From the NCBI RefSeq assembly GCF_003287935.1, contig NZ_CP030287.1:6289227-6353226 (forward strand): a stretch of DNA of 64,000 nt. Reading direction: 5' to 3'. The position numbers and the translations under genes were made by a program. Shown piece after piece: positions 37,291-48,200 of this stretch (position 1 is its first letter; each line of letters begins with the position of its first letter). The stretch comes from Streptomyces sp. ICC1 (GTDB lineage: Bacteria; Actinomycetota; Actinomycetes; Streptomycetales; Streptomycetaceae). The notes below the pieces were generated by a model. It worked only from the letters and a program-made list of their open reading frames with translations, was not told where the DNA came from and made no database searches.

Positions 37291-39346
37291 GCTGAAGCGG
37301 TTCGGGCGGGGGAAGCTGCCCCGGGCCGCCCTCGTCGCGCTGCTGCTCCTGCCGCTGCTCTACGGGGCGCTGTACCTGTGGTCCTTCTGGGACCCCTACA
37401 GCCGCCTCGACAAGGTGCCCGTCGCCCTCGTCAACTCCGACCAGGGCGCGACCGTCGACGGCAAGCGGGTGGAGGCGGGCGACGAGATCACCCGCAAACT
37501 GCACGACAGCAAGACCTTCGACTGGCGCGAGGTGAGCGCCGAGGAAGCGGCGAAGGGGCTGGAGAACGGCACCTACTACCTCTCCCTCACCATGCCCGCC
37601 GACTTCAGCACGAAGATCGCCTCCAGCGGCGGCGAGGACCCCGCCACCGGAGCCCTCCAGGTCCGCACGAACGACGCGAACAACTACATCGTCGGCTCGA
37701 TCTCGCGCACCGTGTTCTCCGAGGTCCGCTCGGCGGCGTCCACCAACGCCTCCCGCGGGTTCCTCGACAAGATCTTCGTCAACTTCTCCGACCTCCACGA
37801 CAAGACCGCCGAGGCGGCCGACGGCGCCGACAAGCTCACCGACGGCGCCGGCAAGGCACAGCAGGGCGCCAAGGACCTCGCCGACGGCCTGGACACGGCG
37901 AAGGAGAAGAACGGCGAGATCACCGGCGGCCTGAAGAAGCTGAACGGCGCCGCCGGACAGCTCGAGACCGGTACGAAGGACATCGCGTCGGGCACCCAGC
38001 GGCTCGCCGACAAGGTGGGCGGCGTCGCCGACACGGCCCGCCCCTTCCTCAAGGACCCCAAGCAGCTCGCGGACAGCGCCGAACTCGTCGCCGACACCGC
38101 CAAGGTCGTCGGCAACCACCTCGACACCTTCGCCAAGGCGGCCCCCGCCGCCGCCACCGTCACCCAGCGCGTCTCCACCGGAGCCGCCGACGTCTACGCG
38201 AAGACCTGCACCCCCGGCGCCACGCCGGTGCCCGCCACCTGCCCTCAGCTCAAGAAGCTCAAGGACGACGCCGCCGAGGCAGCCGAGCTCGCGGGCGACG
38301 TCAACACGCTCGTCAAGGACACCGGCGGCGACCTCGGCACGCTCCGCAAGCAGCTCGCCGACCTCGAGCGCGAGGCCCGCAAGGTCGCCGCCAAGGCCCC
38401 TGCCCTCTCCGCCGACCTCGAAGCGGCCGTCACCCAGGTCAACGCCCTCAACGACGGCGCCCACAAGGTCGCCACCGGCATGGCCAAGCTGCACACCGGC
38501 ATCGGCACCGCCACGGACGGCTCCGGCGCCCTCGGTGAGGGCGTCGGCAAGCTCGGCGACGGCGCCCACAGCCTCGACGGCGGCCTGGTCAAGCTCGTGG
38601 ACGGCAACGGCGAGCTCGCCGGCGGCCTGCACGACGGCGCCGGCCGGATCCCCGACTACGACCAGCAGCAGCGCGACACCCGCACCGAGGTGATGGCCGA
38701 CCCGGTCCGCCTCGCCAACCAGTCCCTGCACAAGGCACCCAACTACGGCACCGGCTTCGCCCCGTACTTCATCCCGCTCTCCCTGTGGGTCGGCGCGATG
38801 GTCGCCTACATGCTGATCGCCCCGCTGAACCGGCGGGCGCTCGCCGCGGGCGCCTCCCCCTGGCGGATCGCCCTCGCCGGCTGGCTGCCCGTGGCCGGGC
38901 TCGGCGCCGCGCAGGTGGCCGCGCTGATGTCCGTACTCCACTGGGGGCTCGGCCTGGAGATGGCCCGCCCGGCGCTCACCGTGGCCTTCCTGATGCTGGT
39001 CACCGGCTGCTTCGCCGCGATCGTCCAGTGGCTCAACGCCAAGTTCGGCGCCGCCGGGCGGATCCTGGTGCTGGCCGTCCTGATGCTCCAGCTGACCTCG
39101 GCCGGCGGCACCTACCCCGTCCAGACCAGCCCGGAGTTCTTCAACGCCATCCACCCCTACCTGCCGATGTCGTACGTGGTCGAGAGCCTGCGCCGGCTCA
39201 TCACCGGCGGCGACCTCGCCCCGGTCTGGCAGGGCTGCGCCGTCCTGACGGCCTTCACGGTCGGCGCCCTCGCCCTCACCGCGCTCGCCGCCCGCGGCAA
39301 GCAGGTGTGGACGATGGACCGGCTGCATCCGGAACTGAGCCTGTAG
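37262..39346 (+). CDS. YhgE/Pip-family membrane protein
   Basis: 694 residues: one N-terminal helix, the YhgE N-domain (VALVNSDQGATVDGKRVEAGDEI), a long extracytoplasmic region with repeated ADGADKLTDGAGKAQ-type heptads, and about five C-terminal ABC-2-like helices. Relatives include phage infection protein Pip and type VII-linked exporters. Pairing with the overlapping ATPase and a TetR operator suggests an inducible exporter, by inference. Confidence 0.9.
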   Translation: MRSPKLAALELKRFGRGKLPRAALVALLLLPLLYGALYLWSFWDPYSRLDKVPVALVNSDQGATVDGKRVEAGDEITRKLHDSKTFDWREVSAEEAAKGLENGTYYLSLTMPADFSTKIASSGGEDPATGALQVRTNDANNYIVGSISRTVFSEVRSAASTNASRGFLDKIFVNFSDLHDKTAEAADGADKLTDGAGKAQQGAKDLADGLDTAKEKNGEITGGLKKLNGAAGQLETGTKDIASGTQRLADKVGGVADTARPFLKDPKQLADSAELVADTAKVVGNHLDTFAKAAPAAATVTQRVSTGAADVYAKTCTPGATPVPATCPQLKKLKDDAAEAAELAGDVNTLVKDTGGDLGTLRKQLADLEREARKVAAKAPALSADLEAAVTQVNALNDGAHKVATGMAKLHTGIGTATDGSGALGEGVGKLGDGAHSLDGGLVKLVDGNGELAGGLHDGAGRIPDYDQQQRDTRTEVMADPVRLANQSLHKAPNYGTGFAPYFIPLSLWVGAMVAYMLIAPLNRRALAAGASPWRIALAGWLPVAGLGAAQVAALMSVLHWGLGLEMARPALTVAFLMLVTGCFAAIVQWLNAKFGAAGRILVLAVLMLQLTSAGGTYPVQTSPEFFNAIHPYLPMSYVVESLRRLITGGDLAPVWQGCAVLTAFTVGALALTALAARGKQVWTMDRLHPELSL

Positions 39347-39382
39347 CCGGTGAAGAGCGGCCGACCTGTGAGAATCAGCGCC

Positions 39383-40015
39383 ATGGAAAGCAGCAACACC
39401 GGTACGGCCGCGGGCGGCGGCCGCCGCCAGGCCACACGGCAGAAGCTCTACGAAGCAGCCGTCACCCTCATCGCGGAGCAGGGGTTCTCGGCGACCACGG
39501 TCGACGAGATCGCCGAACGGGCGGGCGTGGCGAAGGGCACCGTCTACTACAACTTCGCCAGCAAGAACGACCTCTTCGAGGAGCTGCTGCGGCACGGGGT
39601 CGGGCTGCTCACCGAGTCCCTGCGGACCGCGGCGGAATCCACCGAGGAGCGGGGCGGGACCCGGGTCGAGGCGCTCGACGCGATGATCCGGGCCGGACTG
39701 GTGTTCATCGACCGGTACCCCGCCTTCACCCAGCTCTACGTCGCCGAGCTGTGGCGGACCAACCGCACCTGGCAGTCCACCCTGATGGTCGTCCGGCGCG
39801 AGGCGGTCGCCGTCGTGGAGACGGTGCTGCGCGAAGGCGTGGAGCGGGGCGAGCTGAGCGCGGAGATCGACGTCCCGCTGACCGCCGCCGCCCTGGTGGG
39901 CATGGTGCTGGTCGCGGCGCTGGACTGGCAGTCGTTCCAGAGCGAGCGGTCGCTGGACGACGTGCACTCGGCGCTGTCGCTGCTGCTGCGGGGGCGGGTG
40001 AGCGGGAACCGCTGA
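39383..40015 (+). CDS. TetR-family regulator of the YhgE/Pip operon
   Basis: 210 residues with the helix-turn-helix FSATTVDEIAERAGVAKGTVYYNFASKNDLFEEL near residue 35 and a helical effector domain. It lies 36 bases after the YhgE/Pip gene, in the operon behind the perfect GAACTGAC palindrome, so autoregulation of the whole unit is likely. ATG at 39383 is preferred; GTG at 39350 adds 11 residues. Confidence 0.9.
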   Translation: MESSNTGTAAGGGRRQATRQKLYEAAVTLIAEQGFSATTVDEIAERAGVAKGTVYYNFASKNDLFEELLRHGVGLLTESLRTAAESTEERGGTRVEALDAMIRAGLVFIDRYPAFTQLYVAELWRTNRTWQSTLMVVRREAVAVVETVLREGVERGELSAEIDVPLTAAALVGMVLVAALDWQSFQSERSLDDVHSALSLLLRGRVSGNR

Positions 40016-40067
40016 CGGGTGAGACCCGATCGGCGGTGCCGCCGGGACGCGGCGGCCGCGTAGAAAG

Positions 40068-40145
40068 GGTGGTGCGAAAGGGTGGGGCGAACCGGTGGGG
40101 CGAACCGGTGGGGCGAACCGGTGCGGCGAACCGGTGCGGCGAACC
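40068..40145. repeat. 13-bp tandem repeat GGTGGGGCGAACC
   Basis: One degenerate unit (40068-40080), three exact copies (40081-40119) and two copies with G to C at position 5 (40120-40145), then a partial unit. The copy number is probably variable between strains. Confidence 0.95.
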
Positions 40146-40319
40146 GGTGGGCCGGCTGAGTATCCGTACCTAGGCGCGGAAATGAGTACGCGCGCGGATG
40201 GGCCCCGACCTGCGGGACGACAGACTGGGGGCGACGGACAGGGACCCGGTTCGCACCGCCGGCACGGGGCGGCAGGTGCGGACCGGGTCTCTCTGACCGG
40301 TGGGGTGGGAACACGGCGG

Positions 40320-40352
40320 GCGCCGGGGCTCGGGGGGATCGAGCCCCGGCGC
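40320..40352. terminator. 13-bp stem hairpin
   Basis: GCGCCGGGGCTCG at 40320-40332 pairs with 40340-40352, loop GGGGGAT. Likely a terminator in the gap between the convergent TetR and transglutaminase genes. Confidence 0.65.
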
Positions 40353-40458
40353 TGGCCGCTTCTTCGTTCGGGGTACGAGGCCCGGCCTGCCATGCCGTCG
40401 TTACCGTGTGCGGCGCCGTTGCCGGGGGCCGGCCCCCGGACCCCCGCGCCTCCATCGC

Positions 40459-40486
40459 CGGCGGGGCTGAAAATCCAGCCCCGCCG
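40459..40486. terminator. Terminator of the transglutaminase gene
   Basis: CGGCGGGGCTG at 40459-40469 pairs with 40476-40486; the hairpin abuts the stop codon of the minus-strand gene and matches the uvrA hairpin at 23027. Confidence 0.75.
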
Positions 40487-42919
40487 TCAGCCTCGGTCCC
40501 GCAGGGGAAGGCGGGCCCTGGTCCGGGTCGCCCAGGATGCGGCCCGCCCCGTCAAGGACGTCCAGCGGGCCGAGGCGGCCCAGCGCACACGGGCTCCCGA
40601 GCGGGGGAGGAACAGCGCCCGCAGCCGGGTCGTGCGGGAGACGCCGGCGAGCAGGCCCGCCCGCGCCAGCAGCACGTCCGGCCCCGCGGCCCCGTACGAG
40701 GGCTCCGCGCCCGGCGGGGCGTACAGCGCGTGCTCCACCGCGCCCGCGAGGCGGCGTACGGCAGCGGCCGCCTCCGGCTCCAGCCGGCCCAGCTCCACCA
40801 GCCGGTCCGCCGCACCCCGCGGGGACAGCGCCTCGTCCGGCGGGATCCCCACGTCCCAGGCCGCGTCCCCGAGCTCGTGCCAGGCGGCCAGGACGTCGCC
40901 CGCGCCGAGCCGCCGCGCCCGCAGCCGCCCCCGCCACACGAACGGGAGCAGCGGTAGCGCCAGGACGAGCAGACCGGCGGCGGTCCAGCCCAGGACGGTG
41001 CCCGCGGACGGGCCGTCGCCGCCCGCGCCCGCGTTCTGGCCCGGCGCGGCCGGACCGCACTCGCCCAGCTTCTTCTGGTCCGGCGGGCAGTCCTCCTCCT
41101 TCGACGGCCCGGCCGAGGGCTGCGCCGCACTCGCGGACGGCGCCGGCGCCGGCGCCGACGGCTCGTTCTGCGGGGCCTCGGGCCGGCTGTAGTCCGGCAC
41201 CGTGATGCCCGAGCGGGGCGTCGGCTCGAAGCGGGTCCAGCCCACGCCCTCGAAGTACAGCTCCGGCCAGGCGTGCGCGTCCCGCATGGAGACGTTGATG
41301 CTGCCGTCCGACTGCTTCTCGCCGGGCGTGAACCCGACCGCGACCCGCGCCGGGATGCCGACCGAGCGCGCCATCGAGGCCATCGAGAAGGCGAAGTGGA
41401 CGCAGAAGCCCTCCTTGTCGGCGAGGAACCGCGCGATGGCCTGCGAACCCGTGCCCGAGGACACCTTCGTGTCGTAGCGGAAGCCGCCGGAGACCGCGAA
41501 GTAGTCCTGGAGCTTGACCGCCGCCGTGTAGTCGTCCGGCGCGCCCCGCGTGACCTCGCGGGCCGTCTTGACGACGATCTCCGGCAGGTTGTCCGGCAGC
41601 TTCGTGTACTCGGCCTTGATCGCCGGGTTCGGTGCGGGCGCCTTGCGCAGCTGGTCCGAAGTCGGCTTCAGCAGCAGGCTCCGCACGGTGTACTGCGCGC
41701 CCTGGGCGTTTTGGAAGTTGTCCTTGCCCAGCTGGTCCCCGACGAGCGTCCGCCCGACCGGCTCGAACCGCCACTTGCCGCCGATGTCCACCTGCGTCGC
41801 CGGGTACGGCATCGGCAGGTAGCGCTGCGCGTACGTCTGCGCCGAGGAGACGCTGGTGACCACCTCGGTCGCGTCCGCCAGCACCGGGCCGCTCACCCCC
41901 GGCGGGTTCGGCATCCGCTTCGGAACGTCCGTCAGGGCCCGCCCCGAGGCCTCCCACTTGACGCCGTTGAACTCGTCGAGCGCAAGGATCCGCAGGTACT
42001 GCTCGCTCAGCTGCGGGCTGTTCGTGCGGTACTTCAGCACCACCCGGTTGTCCTGGGCGTTCAGGCTGGACTGCAGCGAGACCAGCGGATTGACCGCCTG
42101 GATCGAGGGACCGACCCCCGTCCCCTCGCCCTCGCCCGTACCGCCCGTGCCCAGCACGCCCCCGCCCAGCGCGGGCAGCACCGCCGGCACCGCCAGCGCC
42201 AGACCCAGCGCGAGCGCGCCGATCCGGCGCCCGGTGCGCACGGGCGCGAGCGCCTGCCCGCCGCTCGAGTAACCCGCCGCGACCTTGCCGCGTGACGACG
42301 GCGCAGCCGCGCCGAAGACCCGGCCCCACTGCGCGAGCCGGTCGCGGCCCTCGGCCAGCAACAGCAGCAGGTAGCCGCAGCCCGCCAGCAGGAACGTGAA
42401 CCAGGAGGCGCCCCCGGAGGCCGAGGCCGCGCCCGACAGGCCCGCCGCCACCGAGTACAGGGCGAGCAGCGGCAGCCCGGCCGCCGCGGCCATCCGCAGC
42501 GTCACCGCCAGCAGGTCCACGAGCAGCCCGATCAGCAGCACCCCGCACACCAGCAGCAGCCGGATCCCGTCCGTCAGCGGCGCCGGGATCGCGAACTCGT
42601 TCACGTCCCGGAAGCCCTGCTCGAACAGGGCTCCGAAGTCCGTCACCAGGTAGGACAGCAGCCCGTCGCCGGACGAGGTCCGCGCCTTCCCGCCGAACAG
42701 CAGCATGAGCGCCAGCAGCGATACGAGCAGCTGCGCCGCCACGGTCAGCGACCGGGCCAGCGGCACCCGCCGCGCCCCGGCGCCCACGCCGCTCTGCAGC
42801 GCCAGCAGCGCCGCCGACTGCGGCAGCCAGCTGCCCGCCTCCACCAGCGGATTCAGCGACCAGGCGGTGAACAGCGTCGCCAGAGCCGCGAAGACCGTCA
42901 GTCTCGCCCGCCCGCTCAT
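40487..42919 (-). CDS. TgpA-type membrane transglutaminase-like protein (DUF3488)
   Basis: 810 residues: about seven N-terminal helices, an extracytoplasmic transglutaminase core with [19 protein letters not shown] (catalytic Cys) and [10 protein letters not shown] (catalytic His, then the Asp region), a Pro/Ala linker, one more helix and a cytoplasmic C-terminal domain. The product looks complete. Its usual upstream partners, MoxR ATPase and DUF58 genes on the same strand, are not there: directly upstream lies a truncated MinD-like gene on the other strand. Confidence 0.9.
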   Translation of the reverse strand: MSGRARLTVFAALATLFTAWSLNPLVEAGSWLPQSAALLALQSGVGAGARRVPLARSLTVAAQLLVSLLALMLLFGGKARTSSGDGLLSYLVTDFGALFEQGFRDVNEFAIPAPLTDGIRLLLVCGVLLIGLLVDLLAVTLRMAAAAGLPLLALYSVAAGLSGAASASGGASWFTFLLAGCGYLLLLLAEGRDRLAQWGRVFGAAAPSSRGKVAAGYSSGGQALAPVRTGRRIGALALGLALAVPAVLPALGGGVLGTGGTGEGEGTGVGPSIQAVNPLVSLQSSLNAQDNRVVLKYRTNSPQLSEQYLRILALDEFNGVKWEASGRALTDVPKRMPNPPGVSGPVLADATEVVTSVSSAQTYAQRYLPMPYPATQVDIGGKWRFEPVGRTLVGDQLGKDNFQNAQGAQYTVRSLLLKPTSDQLRKAPAPNPAIKAEYTKLPDNLPEIVVKTAREVTRGAPDDYTAAVKLQDYFAVSGGFRYDTKVSSGTGSQAIARFLADKEGFCVHFAFSMASMARSVGIPARVAVGFTPGEKQSDGSINVSMRDAHAWPELYFEGVGWTRFEPTPRSGITVPDYSRPEAPQNEPSAPAPAPSASAAQPSAGPSKEEDCPPDQKKLGECGPAAPGQNAGAGGDGPSAGTVLGWTAAGLLVLALPLLPFVWRGRLRARRLGAGDVLAAWHELGDAAWDVGIPPDEALSPRGAADRLVELGRLEPEAAAAVRRLAGAVEHALYAPPGAEPSYGAAGPDVLLARAGLLAGVSRTTRLRALFLPRSGARVRWAASARWTSLTGRAASWATRTRARLPLRDRG

Positions 42920-42920
42920 C

Positions 42921-44177
42921 CCCAGCCCCGCCCAGCCCCAGCCTCCTCAGGTCCCGCAGGCCCCGCAGGCCCCGTACAACGATCCCCGCGCCGCCGGCCA
43001 GTGGCCCCAGGGCCCCCAGCCGGGCGCCGGCGCCCCGCTCGGCTACACCGCCGCCGTCGAGCTGTCGTCCGACCGCCTGCTGCGCGGCAAGCAGAAGCCC
43101 AAGAGCGGCAACAGCGCTTCCGGCGGCAGCCTCTTCCGCTTCGGCGGCAAGGCGGCCGAAGCGGAACGCCAGCGCAAGCTGGAGCTGATCCGCACCCCGG
43201 TCATGTCCTGCTACCGCATCGCCGTGATCAGCCTCAAGGGCGGCGTCGGCAAGACCACGACCACCACCGCCCTCGGCGCCACCCTCGCGACCGAGCGCCA
43301 GGACAAGATCCTGGCCATCGACGCGAACCCCGACGCCGGCACCCTCGGCCGCCGCGTGCGCCGCGAGACCGGGGCCACCATCCGGGACCTGGTCCAGGCG
43401 ATCCCGTACCTCAACTCGTACATGGACATCCGGCGGTTCACCTCCCAGGCCCCCTCCGGCCTGGAGATCATCGCGAACGACGTGGACCCGGCGGTCTCGA
43501 CGACCTTCAACGACGAGGACTACCGCCGCGTCATAGAGACGCTCGGCCGCCAGTACCCGATCATCCTCACCGACTCGGGCACGGGCCTCCTCTACTCCGC
43601 GATGCGCGGGGTCCTGGACCTGGCCGACCAGCTGATCATCATCTCCACGCCGTCCGTGGACGGTGCGAGCAGCGCGAGCACCACGCTCGACTGGCTGACG
43701 GCCAACGGGTACGCCGATCTCGTCTCGCGCTCCCTCACCGTGATCTCCGGGGTCCGCGAGACCGCCAAGATGATCAAGGTCGAGGACATCGTGCGGCACT
43801 TCGAGACCCGCTGCCGCGGGGTCGTCGTGGTGCCGTTCGACGACCACCTCGCGGCCGGCGCCGAGGTCGACCTCGACCAGATGAAGCCCAAGACGCGCGA
43901 GGCCTACTTCAACCTCTCCGCCCTGGTCGCCGAGGACTTCCTGCGCGCGCAGCAGCAGGCGGCACCGAACCACTGGGGCCAGCAGCCGCAGCAGCAGCAC
44001 CCCCAGCCCGGCCAGCCGTACCCCCAGGCGCACCAGGCGCCTCAGGCCCCGCAGCCGTACGGCCAGCCCCCGCAGCCCTACCCGACGCCCGGCCAGCCCT
44101 GGCAGCCGCAGCAGCCCCAGCCTCAGCCCCACCCCCAGCAGCCGGGCCAGCCGCCGCGCGACCCGCGCCTGGGCTGA
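42921..44177 (+). CDS. MinD/ParA-like ATPase (5' truncated)
   Basis: About 418 residues without a start codon of their own. The frame begins in Pro/Gln-rich linker ([17 protein letters not shown]), then the deviant Walker [29 protein letters not shown], the switch region [15 protein letters not shown], and a Gln/Pro-rich tail. Streptomyces relatives are orphan MinD-like proteins with a long disordered N-terminus and sit near ribF, as here. The upstream frame enters the antisense of the transglutaminase gene, so the 5' part has been lost at about 42,930. Confidence 0.8.
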   Translation, partial: PSPAQPQPPQVPQAPQAPYNDPRAAGQWPQGPQPGAGAPLGYTAAVELSSDRLLRGKQKPKSGNSASGGSLFRFGGKAAEAERQRKLELIRTPVMSCYRIAVISLKGGVGKTTTTTALGATLATERQDKILAIDANPDAGTLGRRVRRETGATIRDLVQAIPYLNSYMDIRRFTSQAPSGLEIIANDVDPAVSTTFNDEDYRRVIETLGRQYPIILTDSGTGLLYSAMRGVLDLADQLIIISTPSVDGASSASTTLDWLTANGYADLVSRSLTVISGVRETAKMIKVEDIVRHFETRCRGVVVVPFDDHLAAGAEVDLDQMKPKTREAYFNLSALVAEDFLRAQQQAAPNHWGQQPQQQHPQPGQPYPQAHQAPQAPQPYGQPPQPYPTPGQPWQPQQPQPQPHPQQPGQPPRDPRLG

Positions 44178-44193
44178 CGCGGCCCCGAACGCA

Positions 44194-44238
44194 CGAGGGC
44201 CCGTACCGGCCTGGATTCCAGACCGGTACGGGCCCTCG
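44194..44238. terminator. Bidirectional terminator, minD-like gene / ribF
   Basis: A 16-bp stem (CGAGGGCCCGTACCGG at 44194-44209, complement 44223-44238), with a small CTGGA/TCCAG hairpin in the loop, between two convergent genes. Confidence 0.85.
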
Positions 44239-44259
44239 CCCGTACCCCGTACCGCGCGC

Positions 44260-45228
44260 TCAGAGTGCTCCGCGCGGCTCCGCGTCGTACGCATCGATCA
44301 GCACGCGCGAGCGCTTCACATCGTCCGCGATCGCCTCCAGCAGCCCGTCCAGCGACTCGAACTTGGCCATCCCCCGCACGTAGGCGAGGAAGTCGACGGT
44401 CACGTGCATGCCGTACAGGTCCAGTCCGACGCGGTCGATCGCGTACGCCTCCACGGTCCGCTCGGTGGCGTCGAACTGCAGGTTCGTTCCCACCGAGATC
44501 GCCGCCGGCATCCGCTCGCCGTCCGCCGTCAGCCAGCCCGCGTACACCCCGTCCGCCGGGATCGCGGTGTGCGGCTGCGTCTCGACGTTCGCCGTCGGGT
44601 AGCCGAGCTCCCGCCCGCGCTGCGCACCGCGCACCACGACGCCCTCGACCCGGTGCGGCCGGCCCAGGATCTCGGCCGCGCCCTCCATGTCGCCCTGCCC
44701 CACCAGCGCCCGCGCGAGCGTCGAGGAGAACGGCACGCCGCCGCCCGCCTCGCCGCGCTCCACCAGGTCGACGACCTCGACCTCGTAGTCGTAGGTGGCA
44801 CCGAGCTCGCGCAGAAAGTCCACGTTGCCGGCGGCCCTGTGACCGAAGCGGAAGTTCGGCCCCTCGATGACCGCGCACGCGTGCAGCTTGTCGGCGAGCA
44901 CCTTGACGATGAATTCGGCCGGGGAAAGCTGCGAGAACTCCGCCGTGAAGGGCAGGATCAGCATCGCGTCCACGCCCAGTCCGGCCATCAGTTCGGCGCG
45001 CCGGTCGTACGGGGCCAGGATGGGCGGGTGGCTGCCGGGGCGGACGACCTCGCTCGGGTGCGGACTGAAGGTGACGACGACGGAGGGTACGCCCAGCTCG
45101 CGCGCCTTGGCGACGGCCCGCCCGATGATCAGCTGATGACCCCGGTGGACGCCGTCGTAGGAGCCGATGGTGACGACGCTGCGTCCCCAGTCCTGGGGGA
45201 TGTCCTCCAAGCCACGCCAGCGCTGCAC
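44260..45228 (-). CDS. ribF: Bifunctional riboflavin kinase / FAD synthetase
   Basis: 322 residues. The adenylyltransferase domain has TIGSYDGVHRGHQLII and GPNFRFGHRAAG; the riboflavin kinase domain has RGRELGYPTANVE and DGVYAGWL, then YGMHVTVDFLAYVRGMAKF. It makes FMN and FAD. GTG at 45228 gives the usual VQRWRGLEDIP start. Last gene of the translation block on this strand; no FMN riboswitch was seen. Confidence 0.96.
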   Translation of the reverse strand: MQRWRGLEDIPQDWGRSVVTIGSYDGVHRGHQLIIGRAVAKARELGVPSVVVTFSPHPSEVVRPGSHPPILAPYDRRAELMAGLGVDAMLILPFTAEFSQLSPAEFIVKVLADKLHACAVIEGPNFRFGHRAAGNVDFLRELGATYDYEVEVVDLVERGEAGGGVPFSSTLARALVGQGDMEGAAEILGRPHRVEGVVVRGAQRGRELGYPTANVETQPHTAIPADGVYAGWLTADGERMPAAISVGTNLQFDATERTVEAYAIDRVGLDLYGMHVTVDFLAYVRGMAKFESLDGLLEAIADDVKRSRVLIDAYDAEPRGAL

Positions 45229-45286
45229 TGTGACCGCTCTCCTCGCCCGAACCGTGTAGGCCCTGTACTGGTTGCCGATTGCAGGT

Positions 45287-48200
45287 CTAAGACTGCCATG
45301 CCGGTGGCCGGTGCCCATCATCGGCGTCGGCCCGGCGGGAGACGCCGTGACCGAGCGTCTCCACCGTCCGGCGCGCGCTCGGCCCCAGCAGCGCCGCCGC
45401 CTCTTCCGGTGCCCGCGCCAGCCAGTGGGCGACGAGCGCTCCGAAGGCCGGTTCGGCCCGCGCCAGCTCGACCGTGCGCCGCTCGAACACCTCCGGTCCG
45501 CCCGGCACCCGCAGCAGTTGCCGGCCGGTGCGGCGCAGCAACTGCCGCGTACGTTCCTCCGGGCGCGCGGCGGCCCCCGCCGCGAGCGCGCGCAGGAAGG
45601 CGTCGAGCACCTCGGGATCGGGCTCCTCGCGCAGCAGTACGTCGGCCAGTTCGCCCCGGAGCGTGTGCGAGGCCTCCGTGCCCGGCGCGGCCAGTACGGC
45701 GGCCAGCGCGGCCCGTACCCGCGGCGGGCCGGAGCGCAGCAGGTCCAGCACGAGCGGGCGGAGCACGGGCGCGGCGGCCAGCCCCTGTTCGAGCCTGCGG
45801 TCCACGAACCCGGCGGCGTGCGCGGCGTCCTGCGGGTGGCCCGCCAGGTGCTCCCGTACGAGCTCCGCGGCGCGCCGCGCCAGCCCCGGCGTGGTCAGCG
45901 CGGCCAGTGCGCGCACCACTTCCCCGTCGGCCCGGTCCCGCAGGGCGGCGAACACCGCGTCGGGGTCGGGCAGCACGGGCAGCGCCGCGACCAGTGCGGA
46001 GGCGGGCAGCCGCGTGGTGCGCCCGGGGTCGCGGAAGCAGGCGAGCGCGTCGGGCAGGTAGCGGGCGCGGACCTGGGGGTCTCGGAGCAGGATGCCCAGC
46101 GCGCTGCCGTGCAGGGGGGCGTCGTCGGGGCGGGCGAGCAGGGCCTGCGCGGCGTAGCGCAGCAGCTCGCGGTCGGCGGGGGTCCGCACGTGCGGGGCGG
46201 TGGCCGGCCCGTAGGCGGCCGCGGCGACCCGCCGGCCGGGCCGCGGGTCGTGGGCCCAGCGGTCCACGGCCCGGCTGAGCGCGGAGGGCTCGTCCTCGGC
46301 GAGTACGGCGAGCAGTTCGTCGGCGCGGGGGTGCGCGGCGGTGACGAGCGCCTCGGCGAGGTCGTCGACGGCGAGCCGCCGGTGGGTGTGGAGCAGGGCC
46401 TGCGCGGCGGTGGCGACGGTGGCCCCGGGCCGTCCGAGCAGCCGCCGCTCGTCCGGGAACCAGGCGCAGAGCAGCGGCTGCACGAGGCGGGGGGCCCGGG
46501 CGAGCCGCCGGGCGGCGGCCTCGAGGTAGCGGTGGTCGTGGGGCACGAGCAGCCGCAGCAGGTCGAAGCGGTCCGCCTCGGCCAGCCGCAGCCGGTTCCA
46601 GAACCATCCGCCGAACTCGTCCGGGCCCGGATGCGCGGCCGGATGCGAGGCCGGATGCGAGGCCTCGCCCGCCGAAGGCTCGCGGTCGGTGCGCGCCACG
46701 TGTGCGGCCAGTGCGTGCAGGACGGGCAGGTGGGGGGTGGCGTCGGGGGCGCGCAGCAGGGTCTCGCGCAGGAGCCGGGCGGCCCACCAGAGGGCCTCCG
46801 GTTCGGCGGCTTCGCCGAGCACCGCGAGGAGCCGTGTCTGCGCCGCGGAGCTCTCGCCGGGCGGGAGGCGCAGCAGGGCCTCGAGCACCGGCCCGACGCG
46901 GTGGCGGGGGACGCCGCGGCCCAGGCCTTCGAGGGCGGCGGGGAGGTCCAGGTGCACGGCTTGGAGCCAGTCGGAGAGTTCCTCGTGTTCGAAGCGGTAG
47001 CCGTCGCCCGCGGGCACCAGCAGCCCCTCGGCGAGCGCGGCGGAGGCCCAGCCGGTGCGCCAGGGGAACAGTTCCTCGAAGGAGGCCCGGTCGAGCCGGC
47101 CCTGTCCCGGCCCGAGGCACCGCCGCGCGGCCTCGTGGGCCCGCCCGGCGACGCGCGCGGCCAGCCTCGCCGCCCCAGGTCCGTGCACCCCGTCCTGGTC
47201 CGCCGGCCCGGCCCCGGCCCCGTCGCCGCCGGTGTCCGCGGCCGTGTCCACACCACCGGCGGGGTCCCCGTCGACGCCCGCGCCCACACCCCCGGCGGGG
47301 TCCCCGTCGACGCCCGCGCCCACGCGGCCGGCCGGTCCGCGGGGCTGCGGCAGTACCGCGCAGACGCGGACGGCCACCCGCAGGCACAGCAGGTCCAGGT
47401 ATGCGGCGAAGACCTCGTCACGGGACGGCCGCCCGGCGGTGACCCCGGCCGCGCGGACCTGCGCGAGGAGCCGCAGCGTGAGCGGGTGGCGGGCGTCGGC
47501 CTCCCCGACCGCGCCGGCCGGGATCCCCAGGCGGGTCCGGGCCGGCTCCGCCTCCTCCGGGGTGAAGTCGCCGACCGGGAGTGCGGGCGGCAGCCGCCGG
47601 GCCGGCCGGGCCGGGGTGTGCAGGAGCTCCGGCGGGTAGAGCGCCCCGGCCGGCTCCCAGTGCTCGGGCCGGGCGGCGAGCACCAGCCGGGTCCCGGTGG
47701 CCCGCAGCCAGGCGGCGGTGGCCGCGGTCCACGGGCCCAGCACGTGCGCGAGCCCGGGCGGCATCTCCTCGGGCGCGTCCAGGACCACGAGCAGGGGCCG
47801 CCCGGCCGAGGCCACCAGCGAGGCCGCGGCCGAGGCCGTCGTCGCGGGGCCCGGCACGGCCAGGATCCGCGAGGCGCCGGCCAGCGCGCGCGTCGCGGCG
47901 TCGGCCAGCGAGGTGTCCCCGGCCCGCAGGTCGGCGCCCCGGAGCCAGAGGGTCGGGGCGGGGTCCGGGCCGTGGGCGCGGCGTACGGCCAGGGCCGCGA
48001 GGGCCGTGGTGCGGCCGGTGCCGGGAAGGCCCACGAGGGCGAGGACGGGGCGGTCCCCGGCGGTGAAGGCGTCCAGCTCGGCCGCGATCGCGGGGCGGTC
48101 CACCAGTTCCGGTCCCAGCGCGGCGAAGGCCGCGCCGAGGGTGGTCCCGGTGAGCTGGAGGGCTCCGGCGAGGTTCAGGTCGGTGCCGTGGCCGGGCACG

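Larger units (their letters stand above)
40016..40486. other. 471-bp intergenic region with repeats and hairpins
   Basis: No gene seen. It holds a 13-bp tandem array and two hairpins, listed separately; several short frames through it are repeat artefacts. Confidence 0.7.

Noticed and set aside
37205..40393. A 1062-residue minus-strand frame opposite the YhgE/Pip operon
   Set aside because: Antisense shadow that also runs through a tandem repeat; no recognisable fold.
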